DNA from: Photobacterium salinisoli
Lineage (GTDB): Bacteria; Pseudomonadota; Gammaproteobacteria; Enterobacterales; Vibrionaceae
Assembly: GCF_003614885.1 (NCBI RefSeq)
Contig: NZ_QZMS01000011.1
Location: forward strand, 806,001 to 870,000
Length of the DNA: 64,000 nucleotides
Direction: 5' to 3'
The translations under genes were made by a program, and so were the position numbers. Under the pieces are notes generated by a model. The model saw only the letters and a list, made by a program, of their open reading frames with translations. It made no database searches and was not told where the DNA came from. Each line of letters begins with the position of its first letter. The stretch's first letter is position 1. Shown here one piece after another: positions 42,465-50,232 of this stretch.

Positions 42465-43463
42465 TTACCCCTCCTTGCAAACAAGTTGATCTTCTCTGAG
42501 CTCAAAGCCGGTTTCGCAGCTACCCAGCAAATTGTTCAGGGATGAATAATGGCGGCCGGTTTCGCTGAGCTCGCCGGCAATGCGGATGAAGGCTTTACCG
42601 CTGAACTCGTTGTTAGCAACCAGTCTGGTAATCGCGTGGTGCTTTTCTTTCAGCGTCTGCGTGGCTTTGGCCATTTGCTTGAAAATCAGCGCTGTTGAGG
42701 CGATATCCACTGAGCGCTGAGTCAGGCTTTCAATCTGGGCGATGACTGCCTCATGGCTAAGCTTTCCTTGTGTTTTCATGATGTTGAAACGACGAATATC
42801 GGTACTGAGCATATCCCGGCGTTCCGACAGCAGGGCGGCATACAGCCTGCCGGATGACAGCCGCTGACTGATGGTGTCACAAATTGTGCTGATGGTCGGG
42901 TCAGCCTTGATAATGATGTCTTTGAGGGCTTTTCGTCGCTGAGATTCCGCGACGGTGGCGCCGATTCCAGCAATGGCAGATGACAGAATGTGGAAGGTAT
43001 CATCGCTGGCATCAAGCAGGGGCGTATCGGTCAGGGCCTGATACTGCTTGTTCGCTGAGATCAGAGAACCACTTAATTTGGCGGCGGCATAGTCAATGTC
43101 GCCGCGGTATTTGGCGTCTGCCAGTTCGCTGAGGGCTTGGCTGTAGTCCTGCAGGGAACGGTTCAGTGCGTACAGCGCGAACTGCTGCTGGGTGATATCG
43201 GCATACGTTTTTGCCTGTTGAGTCAGCCGGTCTGAGGTAAGCAGGGTGCTGGGGCGTTCCAGCTCCAGTGCCAGCGTATTGGTGGCCCGTTTTGTCTGTA
43301 AAGTTTTGGTTTCCTGCATCATCTCGCCCAGCTGGCTGGTGAGCTGATTACTGGCTTGCGCATACAAACCGACATCATTACTGGCATTCTGGCTGCAGGC
43401 AGAAATAAAAAGCAGGCCGGCAGAGATGATACTCACTCGGGCAATACTCGCTCGGACAGGCAT
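42465..43463 (-). CDS. Hypothetical helical lipoprotein
   Basis: A 332-residue protein with a lipoprotein signal (MPVRASIARVSIISAGLLFISAC, cut before Cys23 in LFISAC). The residue after the Cys is Ser, which suggests outer-membrane sorting. The rest is almost entirely helical with long amphipathic stretches and likely coiled coil (NQLTSQLGEMMQETKTLQTK). No family is recognised. The start at 43463 fits the signal; the open frame to 43505 adds an unlikely extension. It forms a tight two-gene unit with the small cytosolic helical protein. Confidence 0.7.
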   Translation of the reverse strand: MPVRASIARVSIISAGLLFISACSQNASNDVGLYAQASNQLTSQLGEMMQETKTLQTKRATNTLALELERPSTLLTSDRLTQQAKTYADITQQQFALYALNRSLQDYSQALSELADAKYRGDIDYAAAKLSGSLISANKQYQALTDTPLLDASDDTFHILSSAIAGIGATVAESQRRKALKDIIIKADPTISTICDTISQRLSSGRLYAALLSERRDMLSTDIRRFNIMKTQGKLSHEAVIAQIESLTQRSVDIASTALIFKQMAKATQTLKEKHHAITRLVANNEFSGKAFIRIAGELSETGRHYSSLNNLLGSCETGFELREDQLVCKEG

Positions 43464-43650
43464 ATGACATTCCAATGACAAGGTGATAACGCATATGCAT
43501 AACATAAATGCTATTGGTTGAGTATTCCCGCCAATTAGGGTTCGGGCAAAGGGAAATGTGCAGCGGGTAACAGTTTTGCTTTACCTTCCACTTGGGGGAA
43601 GCATTAGTCTGTCTGCTTTGAGCTGCATGATTGCCATGTTGGAGGTAACA

Positions 43651-43803
43651 GTGGGATGTTGTAATCAGCCGCCTGATGGCGGCAGTAATAATATCGGTTT
43701 GCTGGTGAAAGCGACACTGGCTCTGGCTGTTGTGATTGCGCTATTGGTCGCGTTTTTGGCTGAGGGGCGTAAAGCGATGCCCTGCTGCAGATGCGCTATA
43801 TGA
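43651..43803 (+). CDS. Small single-span membrane protein
   Basis: A 50-residue protein starting at GTG 43651 with GGAGGT four bases upstream. It has a short Cys/Pro/Gly-rich head (VGCCNQPPDGGSNN), one strong membrane helix (about residues 15-36, IGLLVKATLALAVVIALLVA) and a basic Cys-containing tail. The same frame is open back to a GTG at 43558 with a weaker site. No family is recognised with certainty, but a strong ribosome site plus a clean membrane helix argue for a real gene. Confidence 0.5.
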   Translation: MGCCNQPPDGGSNNIGLLVKATLALAVVIALLVAFLAEGRKAMPCCRCAI

Positions 43804-44025
43804 GTGGTCTACGGGAATAGATGTGGTTGACTCAGGATTGAAAATTGCGTATTTTGCGACCGAATTATGTTTTTGGACCACTCTGCAATGTTTTACATCC
43901 TATTCAAGAATTTTGTCAGGCGACTGTGCTCCGCGCATTAACACGGTGAAGTGTTGCTCGGAGCTGAATGTCTTCTGAATCTTCATCAGATATAGCCGCT
44001 ATTCCCTGAAAAAAGGGAGGGTTGA

Positions 44026-44112
44026 GTGTATCTGATGAATGCAGAGAACAGGCCGACGATGACCTTCATCGTCGGCCTTTTAGTTTCTGACCGCGAATCA
44101 GTCAGAAACTAG
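44026..44112 (+). CDS. Leader ORF upstream of the ABC-F gene
   Basis: A 28-codon ORF starts at GTG 44026 with AGGGAGG five bases upstream (an in-frame ATG lies at 44035) and ends at TAG 44110-44112. It runs through two hairpins (44051-44077 and 44082-44110) and stops 18 bases before a terminator that itself lies just ahead of the ABC-F start. The product begins VYLMNAENRPTMTFIVG and has no known relatives that I recognise. Position and layout fit a ribosome-sensing leader peptide for an antibiotic-resistance ABC-F gene; this is inference. Confidence 0.5.
   Translation: MYLMNAENRPTMTFIVGLLVSDRESVRN
44051..44077 (+). terminator. Hairpin H1 in the ABC-F leader
   Basis: A perfect 12-bp stem (GGCCGACGATGA / TCATCGTCGGCC, loop CCT) is followed by TTTTAGTTT. 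It lies inside the leader ORF, so translating ribosomes would unfold it. Its CGGCC (44073-44077) can instead pair with GGCCG (44136-44140) of the third hairpin. Confidence 0.65.
44082..44110 (+). promoter_or_regulatory. Hairpin H2 in the ABC-F leader
   Basis: A perfect 10-bp stem AGTTTCTGAC / GTCAGAAACT with a 9-base loop covers the last third of the leader ORF. Its right arm also overlaps an alternative palindrome GAAACTAGTTTC at 44105-44116, so mutually exclusive folds are possible. Confidence 0.55.
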
Positions 44113-44130
44113 TTTCAAGATTGCTTGAAG

Positions 44131-44169
44131 CGAGGGGCCGGTATGCCTTGTACCGCCCCTCGTTTTTTT
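44131..44169 (+). terminator. Terminator (possible attenuator) just before the ABC-F start
   Basis: The stem CGAGGGGC-CGGTA / TACCG-CCCCTCG with one bulged C and a T7 tract ends 14 bases before the ABC-F ATG. No other gene upstream on this strand needs it except the leader ORF, so it most likely attenuates ABC-F transcription. Confidence 0.75.
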
Positions 44170-44183
44170 ATGGATGTAACACA

Positions 44184-45743
44184 ATGAGCTTACTTACAAT
44201 TCAAAATCTGACTTACCACATCGGCGACAAAACCCTTTATCAGCAGGCCGATTTCACTCTGTTTCCCGGCGAGCATATCGGGGTGACCGGCAAGAATGGG
44301 GTAGGGAAAAGTACCCTGCTGAAATTGCTGCAATCCGAGTTGCTGCCCGACAGCGGCGATATTCTCTGGCAGCCAGCAGTGCAGATCGGTTATCTGGACC
44401 AGCATGCAGAATTGGATCCCCGGTTGACGGTACGTGGTTACCTGCAATCGGCATTTGCCGATTTGTACACATTGGAAGCCGAAATGATGGCCATTTACGC
44501 CTGCCCGGAGAAAAGCGCCCGCGACAGTTTCCTGACCCGTGCCGCCTCCATTCAGGCCACGCTGGAAAGCCAGTCCTTTTATGTCACTGGCCACAAAATA
44601 GAGGCGGTGGCTGAAGGACTGGGGATCACCCAGTTCGGTATGACAACACCGCTCGGCACCCTGAGTGGCGGTCAGCGTCACAAAGTTATGCTGGCTACTC
44701 TGCTGCTGGTATCACCGGATGTATTGTTACTGGATGAGCCGACCAACTATCTTGATACCGTACATGTTGACTGGCTGGCAGATTATCTGAATAACTTTAA
44801 AGGCGCCTTCATGGTGGTGTCTCACGATAAGGCGTTTTTGAACCGGATTGCGACCGGCATCTGCGATGTCGACAGACAGCAAATCCGCAAATATAAAGGC
44901 AATGTTGAGAAAGCGATGGCACAGAAAGCCAGCGACGACGCGGCACACGCCAAGCAGTATCAGGCCCAGAAAAAGCACATTGATAAGCTCGAGCAGTTCA
45001 TTGCCAAAAACGGCGCCGGTGTGAATGCGAGCATTGCCAATGGGCGCAAGAAACAGCTGGCGCGCATTGAACGTCTGGCAGCACCTGAGCCGGAGAAATC
45101 GGTGTCATTTGCGTTCCGGGCTGCGGCTCTGAGTGCCCAGACTGTGCTGGCGGCCACCGAACTGGAAATCGGATACACGCGTGCTTTGCTGCCACCCATG
45201 AATCTGTCGCTGCGCCGTGGTGAAAAAGTGGTGATTGCCGGATTTAACGGCATAGGAAAATCGACGTTGCTGAAAACTCTGGTAGGCGAGCTGGCCGTCA
45301 TGTCCGGCCGGCTGGAATTATCGCAAGGTCTCAGATTGGGGTACTTTGAGCAGGAACTGCACTGGCCGTTTCAGGACGCGACACCTGTAAATCTGGTGAA
45401 GTCAGTCTGTCCTGGTCTGGATGATAAAGCGGCCAGGCAGCAGTTAGCGCGCTTTGGTCTGTCGGGCAAGCTGGCCTTGCAGCCAGTCGGCTCGCTCAGC
45501 GGGGGAGAGCAGACCAAAGTGAAGTTGTGCCGTCTTGCATTGCAGCCGGTAAACTTACTGGTGCTGGATGAACCAACCACCCATCTGGATGCCACGGTGA
45601 AAGCGGCGCTGAAGCAAGCGCTGATCGACTTTAACGGGACTGTCATTTTGGTGTCGCACGAGCGGGATTTTGTCGCCGGCTGGCCGGACCGGGTGATTGA
45701 TATTCAGTCTGCCGGGGTCATGGCAAAAGCGACTCTGGCCTGA
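44184..45743 (+). CDS. ABC-F family ATPase (ribosome protection or translation factor)
   Basis: A 519-residue cytosolic protein with two ABC domains and no membrane part. The first ABC (about 1-225) has Walker A GKNGVGKST, signature LSGGQRHK and Walker B LLLDEPTNYLD. The interdomain linker (about 230-310) is charged and helical. The second ABC (about 320-510) has GFNGIGKST, LSGGEQTK and LVLDEPTTHLD. ABC-F proteins act at the ribosomal E site, and some dislodge antibiotics. The start at 44184 fits the conserved MSLLTIQNLTY. The leader hairpins upstream and the MFS gene 15 bases downstream suggest a drug-resistance role, which is inferred. Confidence 0.87.
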   Translation: MSLLTIQNLTYHIGDKTLYQQADFTLFPGEHIGVTGKNGVGKSTLLKLLQSELLPDSGDILWQPAVQIGYLDQHAELDPRLTVRGYLQSAFADLYTLEAEMMAIYACPEKSARDSFLTRAASIQATLESQSFYVTGHKIEAVAEGLGITQFGMTTPLGTLSGGQRHKVMLATLLLVSPDVLLLDEPTNYLDTVHVDWLADYLNNFKGAFMVVSHDKAFLNRIATGICDVDRQQIRKYKGNVEKAMAQKASDDAAHAKQYQAQKKHIDKLEQFIAKNGAGVNASIANGRKKQLARIERLAAPEPEKSVSFAFRAAALSAQTVLAATELEIGYTRALLPPMNLSLRRGEKVVIAGFNGIGKSTLLKTLVGELAVMSGRLELSQGLRLGYFEQELHWPFQDATPVNLVKSVCPGLDDKAARQQLARFGLSGKLALQPVGSLSGGEQTKVKLCRLALQPVNLLVLDEPTTHLDATVKAALKQALIDFNGTVILVSHERDFVAGWPDRVIDIQSAGVMAKATLA

Positions 45744-45758
45744 GGTGAGAATAGAATA

Positions 45759-46904
45759 ATGATGAAAATTGTATTGTTTTGCATTGCGTTTCTGGTAGGC
45801 GCTGATGAGTTGATGCTAGGGCCGATACTGGCCCCCATCGGCCATGATCTGGGCGTTGCTCCTGAGCGTGTCACCCTGTTTATTACCGCTTACAGCGTGG
45901 CCCTGGCATTGATAGCGCCGGTACTGGGGGCGTACTCTGACCGGCATGGACGCCTGGCCGTGATGATTCCCGCATCTGTCCTGTTTGGTCTGGCGTCGAT
46001 CGCAACAGGGCTTGTGGAGACATTTGAGGCCGGGATAGCAACCCGGGTCGCCACGGGACTGGCCAGTGCCGGAATGTTGCCTGTGGCTTTTGCTCTGGCG
46101 GCAGACTCCGCAGGGGAAGATGCCATGAAAAAGATTGCCTGGGTGCAGTCGGGTCTGACACTGGGAATGATTGCCAGCCCGGCGTTAGGCGCTGCCCTGG
46201 CCGAAACGGTAAGCTGGCGAGCCGCCTTTGTCGTATTGGGGATCTGTGCCTGGCTTGTTGCTGCAACGCTGTGGTATGTGTCAGGCAGGCAGCCACACCG
46301 GGCCGGGCAGATGACTGAGCACAAAGACGCTCAAGTTAAACTCTGGGCGATTCCCGGTGCTGCGGGTGCCTTGCTGGCTATGTGCTTTGGCTTGGGAGGC
46401 GGCATCGGGTTGTTTAATCTGGTTGGTCAGCATTTACGGGATACGCAGGGTGTCTCTATGTGGGTCGCAGGCAGTGTGTATGCCGGTCTTGGCGTGATCA
46501 GTGTTATCGGTAATATGCTGATGCCACGTTTGACCGGTCGGCTGGAGAGTGGGCGTCAGGTGATGCGAATTGCGCTGGGCGTTTGTGTGGTTGTCAGTGT
46601 CTGGTTTTATCTGTCTTCTGCGGAAAATCTGATCGCGGTTATTCCACTGCTGCTGCTCTGGGCTTTGGCCGGCGGAGTTGGCTCTCCGGCGTTGCAAAGC
46701 TATATCGCGGAACTGTCAGTGACTCACCGTGGTGTTCTTATGTCGCTGGCCATGACCATGATGCATTTGGGCGTGGCGATCTGGTCTGGTGTTGCCGGTG
46801 TCGCGTACAGTGCCGGGCCATACAGTATGGCGCTGCTCGCTATCGCCTTGTTTGGTGCTGCAATCCTGGTCCTGCAACCCGTGAAAGCCAGACTCGGTGA
46901 ATAA
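45759..46904 (+). CDS. MFS transporter (drug-efflux-like) downstream of ABC-F
   Basis: A 381-residue major facilitator of the DHA1-like group with about twelve membrane helices. It shows the loop motif GAYSDRHGRLAVM (near residues 56-68) and an antiporter-type Gly/Pro-rich fifth helix (GLTLGMIASPALGAALAE). It begins 15 bases after the ABC-F gene with GAGGTGAGA upstream, so the two are one operon. Pairing of an ABC-F protein and an efflux pump fits combined target protection and export of one antibiotic class; the drug is unknown. Confidence 0.84.
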   Translation: MMKIVLFCIAFLVGADELMLGPILAPIGHDLGVAPERVTLFITAYSVALALIAPVLGAYSDRHGRLAVMIPASVLFGLASIATGLVETFEAGIATRVATGLASAGMLPVAFALAADSAGEDAMKKIAWVQSGLTLGMIASPALGAALAETVSWRAAFVVLGICAWLVAATLWYVSGRQPHRAGQMTEHKDAQVKLWAIPGAAGALLAMCFGLGGGIGLFNLVGQHLRDTQGVSMWVAGSVYAGLGVISVIGNMLMPRLTGRLESGRQVMRIALGVCVVVSVWFYLSSAENLIAVIPLLLLWALAGGVGSPALQSYIAELSVTHRGVLMSLAMTMMHLGVAIWSGVAGVAYSAGPYSMALLAIALFGAAILVLQPVKARLGE

Positions 46905-46935
46905 ATAAAGTGAGAGTGATCCAGTGATATGATTC

Positions 46936-46967
46936 CTGCCCTGCTCAATATTTATTGGGCAGGGCAG
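46936..46967. terminator. Long stem-loop between convergent operons
   Basis: The arms CTGCCCTGCTCAATA / TATTGGGCAGGGCAG pair over 15 bp with one G-T wobble and a 2-base loop. It lies between the MFS gene and the convergent dehydrogenase gene and probably terminates both; T tracts are weak. Confidence 0.6.
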
Positions 46968-46985
46968 AGGAGCTGTGTGGCTGGG

Positions 46986-48008
46986 TTAATTTTCCCAGTC
47001 AGACAACACCACTTTTCCAATCATTTTTCCTTGCTCGACCATGGCATGGGCCTTGCGCAGGTTTTCAGCGTTGATCGGTGTCAGGTGTTCCGTCAACGTA
47101 GTTTGCAAGGAGTCGGCATCCATCCGCTTGCTGATCTGATTGAGCAGATTACCCTGCTCAGCCATGTCATCGGTTTGATACATGGAGCGGGTAAACATGA
47201 ATTCCCAGATAAAACCGGCACTTTTGCTTTTCAATGGTTCCATATCCAATGGCACATCACTTTCAACAATGCTGCAAATCATGCCCTGAGGTTTGATGAC
47301 TTGCGTCATTGTTGCCCAGTGGCCTGCTGTGTCGTTGAGGCAAAAAATATAATCCACAGCCGGGAAACCAAGCTCGGCAAGCTGTGCCGCCATATCCTGC
47401 CGGTGGTTGATGGTGTGATCGGCACCCATTTCATAGCACCAGCGCTGCGTGTTTTCCCGTGATGCGGTGGCGATGACAGTCAATCCGGCAATCTGACTGG
47501 CCAGTTGAATGGCCACTGAGCCGACACCGCCAGCACCGCCAATTATCAGCAGGCTTTTCTGGTCTTGTGTGACGTCAGGATCGATTTTAAGGCGATCAAA
47601 CAGACCCTCCCAGGCGGTAATACTGGTCAGCGGAAGGGCGGCCGCTTCCGCCATCGACAGAGACTGCGGCTTATGTCCGACGATACGCTCATCAACCAGC
47701 TGGTATTCGCTGTTGCTGCCGGGACGGGTGATATCGCCGGCGTAGAATACCTCGTCTCCGACGGAAAACAGGGTAACGTCATCACCCACAGCGACGACCG
47801 TTCCTGCCGCGTCCCAGCCCAGTACACGCGGCTGAGGTTCAATCTTCTCTTTTGGGGCTCTTACTTTGGTATCAACCGGATTGACCGAAACGGCCTCCAC
47901 TCTCACCAGGATATCTCTGCCTGATACAGCCGGTGCCGAGAGTTCGACATCCATCAGGCTGTCTGGGTTTGTTACAGGCAAGTACTGGGTCAGTGCGACA
48001 GCTTTCAT
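46986..48008 (-). CDS. Zinc-type alcohol dehydrogenase-like MDR (ZADH family)
   Basis: A 340-residue medium-chain reductase of the zinc-binding alcohol dehydrogenase-like family without zinc ligands (MKAVALTQYLPVTNPDSLMD; VRVEAVSVNPVDTKVR; the Rossmann motif IIGGAGGVGSVAIQLA). It probably reduces an activated alkene or quinone with NADPH. The start at 48008 has GAGGAG upstream. The open frame continues to 48101 but overlaps the upstream gene. It lies 10 bases after the old-yellow-enzyme gene in one operon. Confidence 0.86.
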   Translation of the reverse strand: MKAVALTQYLPVTNPDSLMDVELSAPAVSGRDILVRVEAVSVNPVDTKVRAPKEKIEPQPRVLGWDAAGTVVAVGDDVTLFSVGDEVFYAGDITRPGSNSEYQLVDERIVGHKPQSLSMAEAAALPLTSITAWEGLFDRLKIDPDVTQDQKSLLIIGGAGGVGSVAIQLASQIAGLTVIATASRENTQRWCYEMGADHTINHRQDMAAQLAELGFPAVDYIFCLNDTAGHWATMTQVIKPQGMICSIVESDVPLDMEPLKSKSAGFIWEFMFTRSMYQTDDMAEQGNLLNQISKRMDADSLQTTLTEHLTPINAENLRKAHAMVEQGKMIGKVVLSDWEN

Positions 48009-48018
48009 TAGGGGCTCC

Positions 48019-49125
48019 TCAAGCGTGTTGGTTGTAATATGGATAATCGGTGTAGCCGGTTTCATTGCCGCCAAACAGGGTGCTGGGATCGGAAATGACA
48101 TTCAGCGGTAATTGATGCTGCAAGCGGTAGGGCAGATCCGGATTGGCCAGGAACGGGCGGCCAAAAGCCACCATATCGACCAGGCCGGCCTGCAGTAACT
48201 CATCGGCTGCTGCCTGAGTATAGTTACCCGCCACCATGATGCTGCCTTTAAATGCCTCTCTCAACTCAGTCCGGAACTGGGGAGACACCTGAGGTGCGTC
48301 ATCCCAGTCTGCTTCGGCCAGGTGAATATAGGCAATGCCGAGCTGCTGGAAGTGTTCAGCCACGGCTAAAATGGCTTCTGTCACTGAAGGATCATTCATG
48401 CCCCGCTGGGTAATAAAAGGCGCCAGCCGGATCCCGACTTTTTCAGCACCAACCGCTTTGCAGACGGCTTCAACAACCTCGATAGCAAAACGGATACGGT
48501 TTGCTAACGAGCCGCCATATTCATCAGAACGCTGGTTGGATGTAGTGCGCAGGAACTGGTCGATTAAATAGCCGTTTGCAGCATGAATTTCCACGCCGTC
48601 AAAGCCCGCTTCGATGGCATTGATTGCTGCCTGCCGATAGTCTGCAATGATGGCCTGGATCTCATGGTGTTCCAGCGCCCGGGGGACAGGACAGTCCTGC
48701 ATTCTGCCTACGCCGTCTTCGCCAACCACCCAGACTTGAGCGTCAGGTGCAATAGCGGAAGGGGCCACAGGCTGGCCGTCGCTGTGGAATGACGGATGTG
48801 ACATCCGGCCGACATGCCAGAGCTGTGAAAAAATGATGCCGCCACTGGCATGGACGGCCTGCGTGATAAGACGCCAGCCCTGTATTTGTTCGAAGGAATA
48901 AATACCGGGTGTGAAAGAATACCCTTTACCCTGCGGTGAAATTTGTGTGGCTTCAGTGATAATCAGACCCGCACTTGCACGCTGGGCATAGTATTCAGCC
49001 ATCAGATGATTGGGAATATCGCCGGGTTGGGTAGTACGGGAGCGTGTCATTGGGGCCATTGCAATCCGGTTGGGGAGCATAGCAGCACCAAGTTGATGTG
49101 GTGTAAACAGCAGTGAATCTGACAT
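48019..49125 (-). CDS. Old yellow enzyme family alkene reductase (NemA-like)
   Basis: A 368-residue FMN-dependent TIM-barrel reductase (LPNRIAMAPMTRSRTTQPGDIPN, QLWHVGRMSHPSF, GVEIHAANGYLIDQFLR in part, SNQRSDEYGGSLANR, VAFGRPFLANPDL). It reduces alpha,beta-unsaturated carbonyls and nitro-compounds with NAD(P)H. GGAG lies eight bases before the ATG at 49125. It is first in an operon with the MDR reductase, and a LysR regulator is divergent, suggesting an electrophile-inducible module. Confidence 0.92.
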   Translation of the reverse strand: MSDSLLFTPHQLGAAMLPNRIAMAPMTRSRTTQPGDIPNHLMAEYYAQRASAGLIITEATQISPQGKGYSFTPGIYSFEQIQGWRLITQAVHASGGIIFSQLWHVGRMSHPSFHSDGQPVAPSAIAPDAQVWVVGEDGVGRMQDCPVPRALEHHEIQAIIADYRQAAINAIEAGFDGVEIHAANGYLIDQFLRTTSNQRSDEYGGSLANRIRFAIEVVEAVCKAVGAEKVGIRLAPFITQRGMNDPSVTEAILAVAEHFQQLGIAYIHLAEADWDDAPQVSPQFRTELREAFKGSIMVAGNYTQAAADELLQAGLVDMVAFGRPFLANPDLPYRLQHQLPLNVISDPSTLFGGNETGYTDYPYYNQHA

Positions 49126-49270
49126 CAGAAATCTCCGTGGACCATCGTACATTCACCAGTAGGATGAACGCGTATTGGGGTTCAGTAATAAGACGTTTAC
49201 AGTGTATTGCTTCGGAAAATATTTATAATTAGCGTAAATACGAAAACATACTTCATAAAAGCTGAATAAT

Positions 49271-50179
49271 ATGGCAAAAACAGATGACATGGCGTTGTTT
49301 GTTCAGGTGGTGAAATCAGGTGGACTGGCGACCGCAGGGCGTAAGCTTGGGCTGTCACCTGCCAGTATGACCGCCCGGATGAATCAGCTGGAACACAGAT
49401 ATCAAACCCGTTTACTCAACAGAAATACCCGGCATATTTCGATGACGGAAGCGGGCTATCGATTTTACGAGGCTTGTCTGAGAGTAGTAGAAGAAGTTGA
49501 AGCAGCAGAAGCGGTATTAACGCAATGTGAGGCGGAACTGTCAGGTTCCCTGCGCATCACCGCGCCATCGGATTTTGGCAGGCAATATGTGGCACCGGCC
49601 CTGGCTGCGTTTTCAGAGGCCCATCCTAAGGTTGCACCGCATCTTTATCTGACAGATGGCATGGTAAAACTGGTGGATGAAGGTATAGACATTGCGATCA
49701 GGCTGGGTAATCTGCCCGACAGTAACCTGGTGGCTAAGGCGTTAGTACAGAATCGCCGTGTGGTGTGCGCATCGCCGGCTTACCTGGCGAAAGCGGGATG
49801 TCCGGAGCATCCCAATGATCTGCTTCATCACCGATGTTTGGTAATGGAGTGGGCAGGACAGGTTATGAATGCGTGGCACTTTGTCACGGATAAGGGTCCC
49901 ATGACGGTGGAAGTCGAGCCAGCCATGATCTGTACGGACGGGGCTTTAGTGCGTCAATGGGCCGTGGAAGGCTGTGGTATCGCGATGAAGTCCTGGTGGG
50001 ATGTCAGGCAGGATGTGCTGGACGGTCGGCTAAACTTGCTTTTTGATCATCAGGTCAGAGGGTTGAGCCTCAGTGATACCGAATCGGTCGCTTTACAGCT
50101 TGTGTATCCCGGCAGGAAATTTCAGCCCAGACAGGTTATCGCCTTCGCGCAGTTTCTGAACGACTGGATGGAAAAATGA
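49271..50179 (+). CDS. LysR family transcriptional regulator
   Basis: A 302-residue LysR-type regulator (MALFVQVVKSGGLATAGRKLGLSPASMTARMNQLE across two blocks, then SGSLRITAPSDFGRQYVAPAL-type effector domain in part). It is divergent from the old-yellow-enzyme operon, with about 145 bases between starts, and most likely controls it. The effector is probably an electrophile substrate of those enzymes (inference). Confidence 0.88.
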   Translation: MAKTDDMALFVQVVKSGGLATAGRKLGLSPASMTARMNQLEHRYQTRLLNRNTRHISMTEAGYRFYEACLRVVEEVEAAEAVLTQCEAELSGSLRITAPSDFGRQYVAPALAAFSEAHPKVAPHLYLTDGMVKLVDEGIDIAIRLGNLPDSNLVAKALVQNRRVVCASPAYLAKAGCPEHPNDLLHHRCLVMEWAGQVMNAWHFVTDKGPMTVEVEPAMICTDGALVRQWAVEGCGIAMKSWWDVRQDVLDGRLNLLFDHQVRGLSLSDTESVALQLVYPGRKFQPRQVIAFAQFLNDWMEK

Positions 50180-50182
50180 AAA

Positions 50183-50211
50183 GACTTCCCTGGGTTCGCT
50201 ACAGGGAAGTC
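50183..50211. terminator. Bidirectional stem-loop terminator
   Basis: Perfect 10-bp arms GACTTCCCTG / CAGGGAAGTC with a 9-base loop lie between the convergent LysR and MFS genes. An A-rich run on the left serves the minus strand; the plus strand lacks a strong T tract. Confidence 0.65.
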
Positions 50212-50232
50212 GCCACAGTGATTGTCTTGGCT

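Noticed and set aside
45759-46904. Linking this MFS to the SoxR regulon
   Set aside because: No CCTCAAG-type box lies before it; it is 15 bases after the ABC-F gene and shares that promoter.
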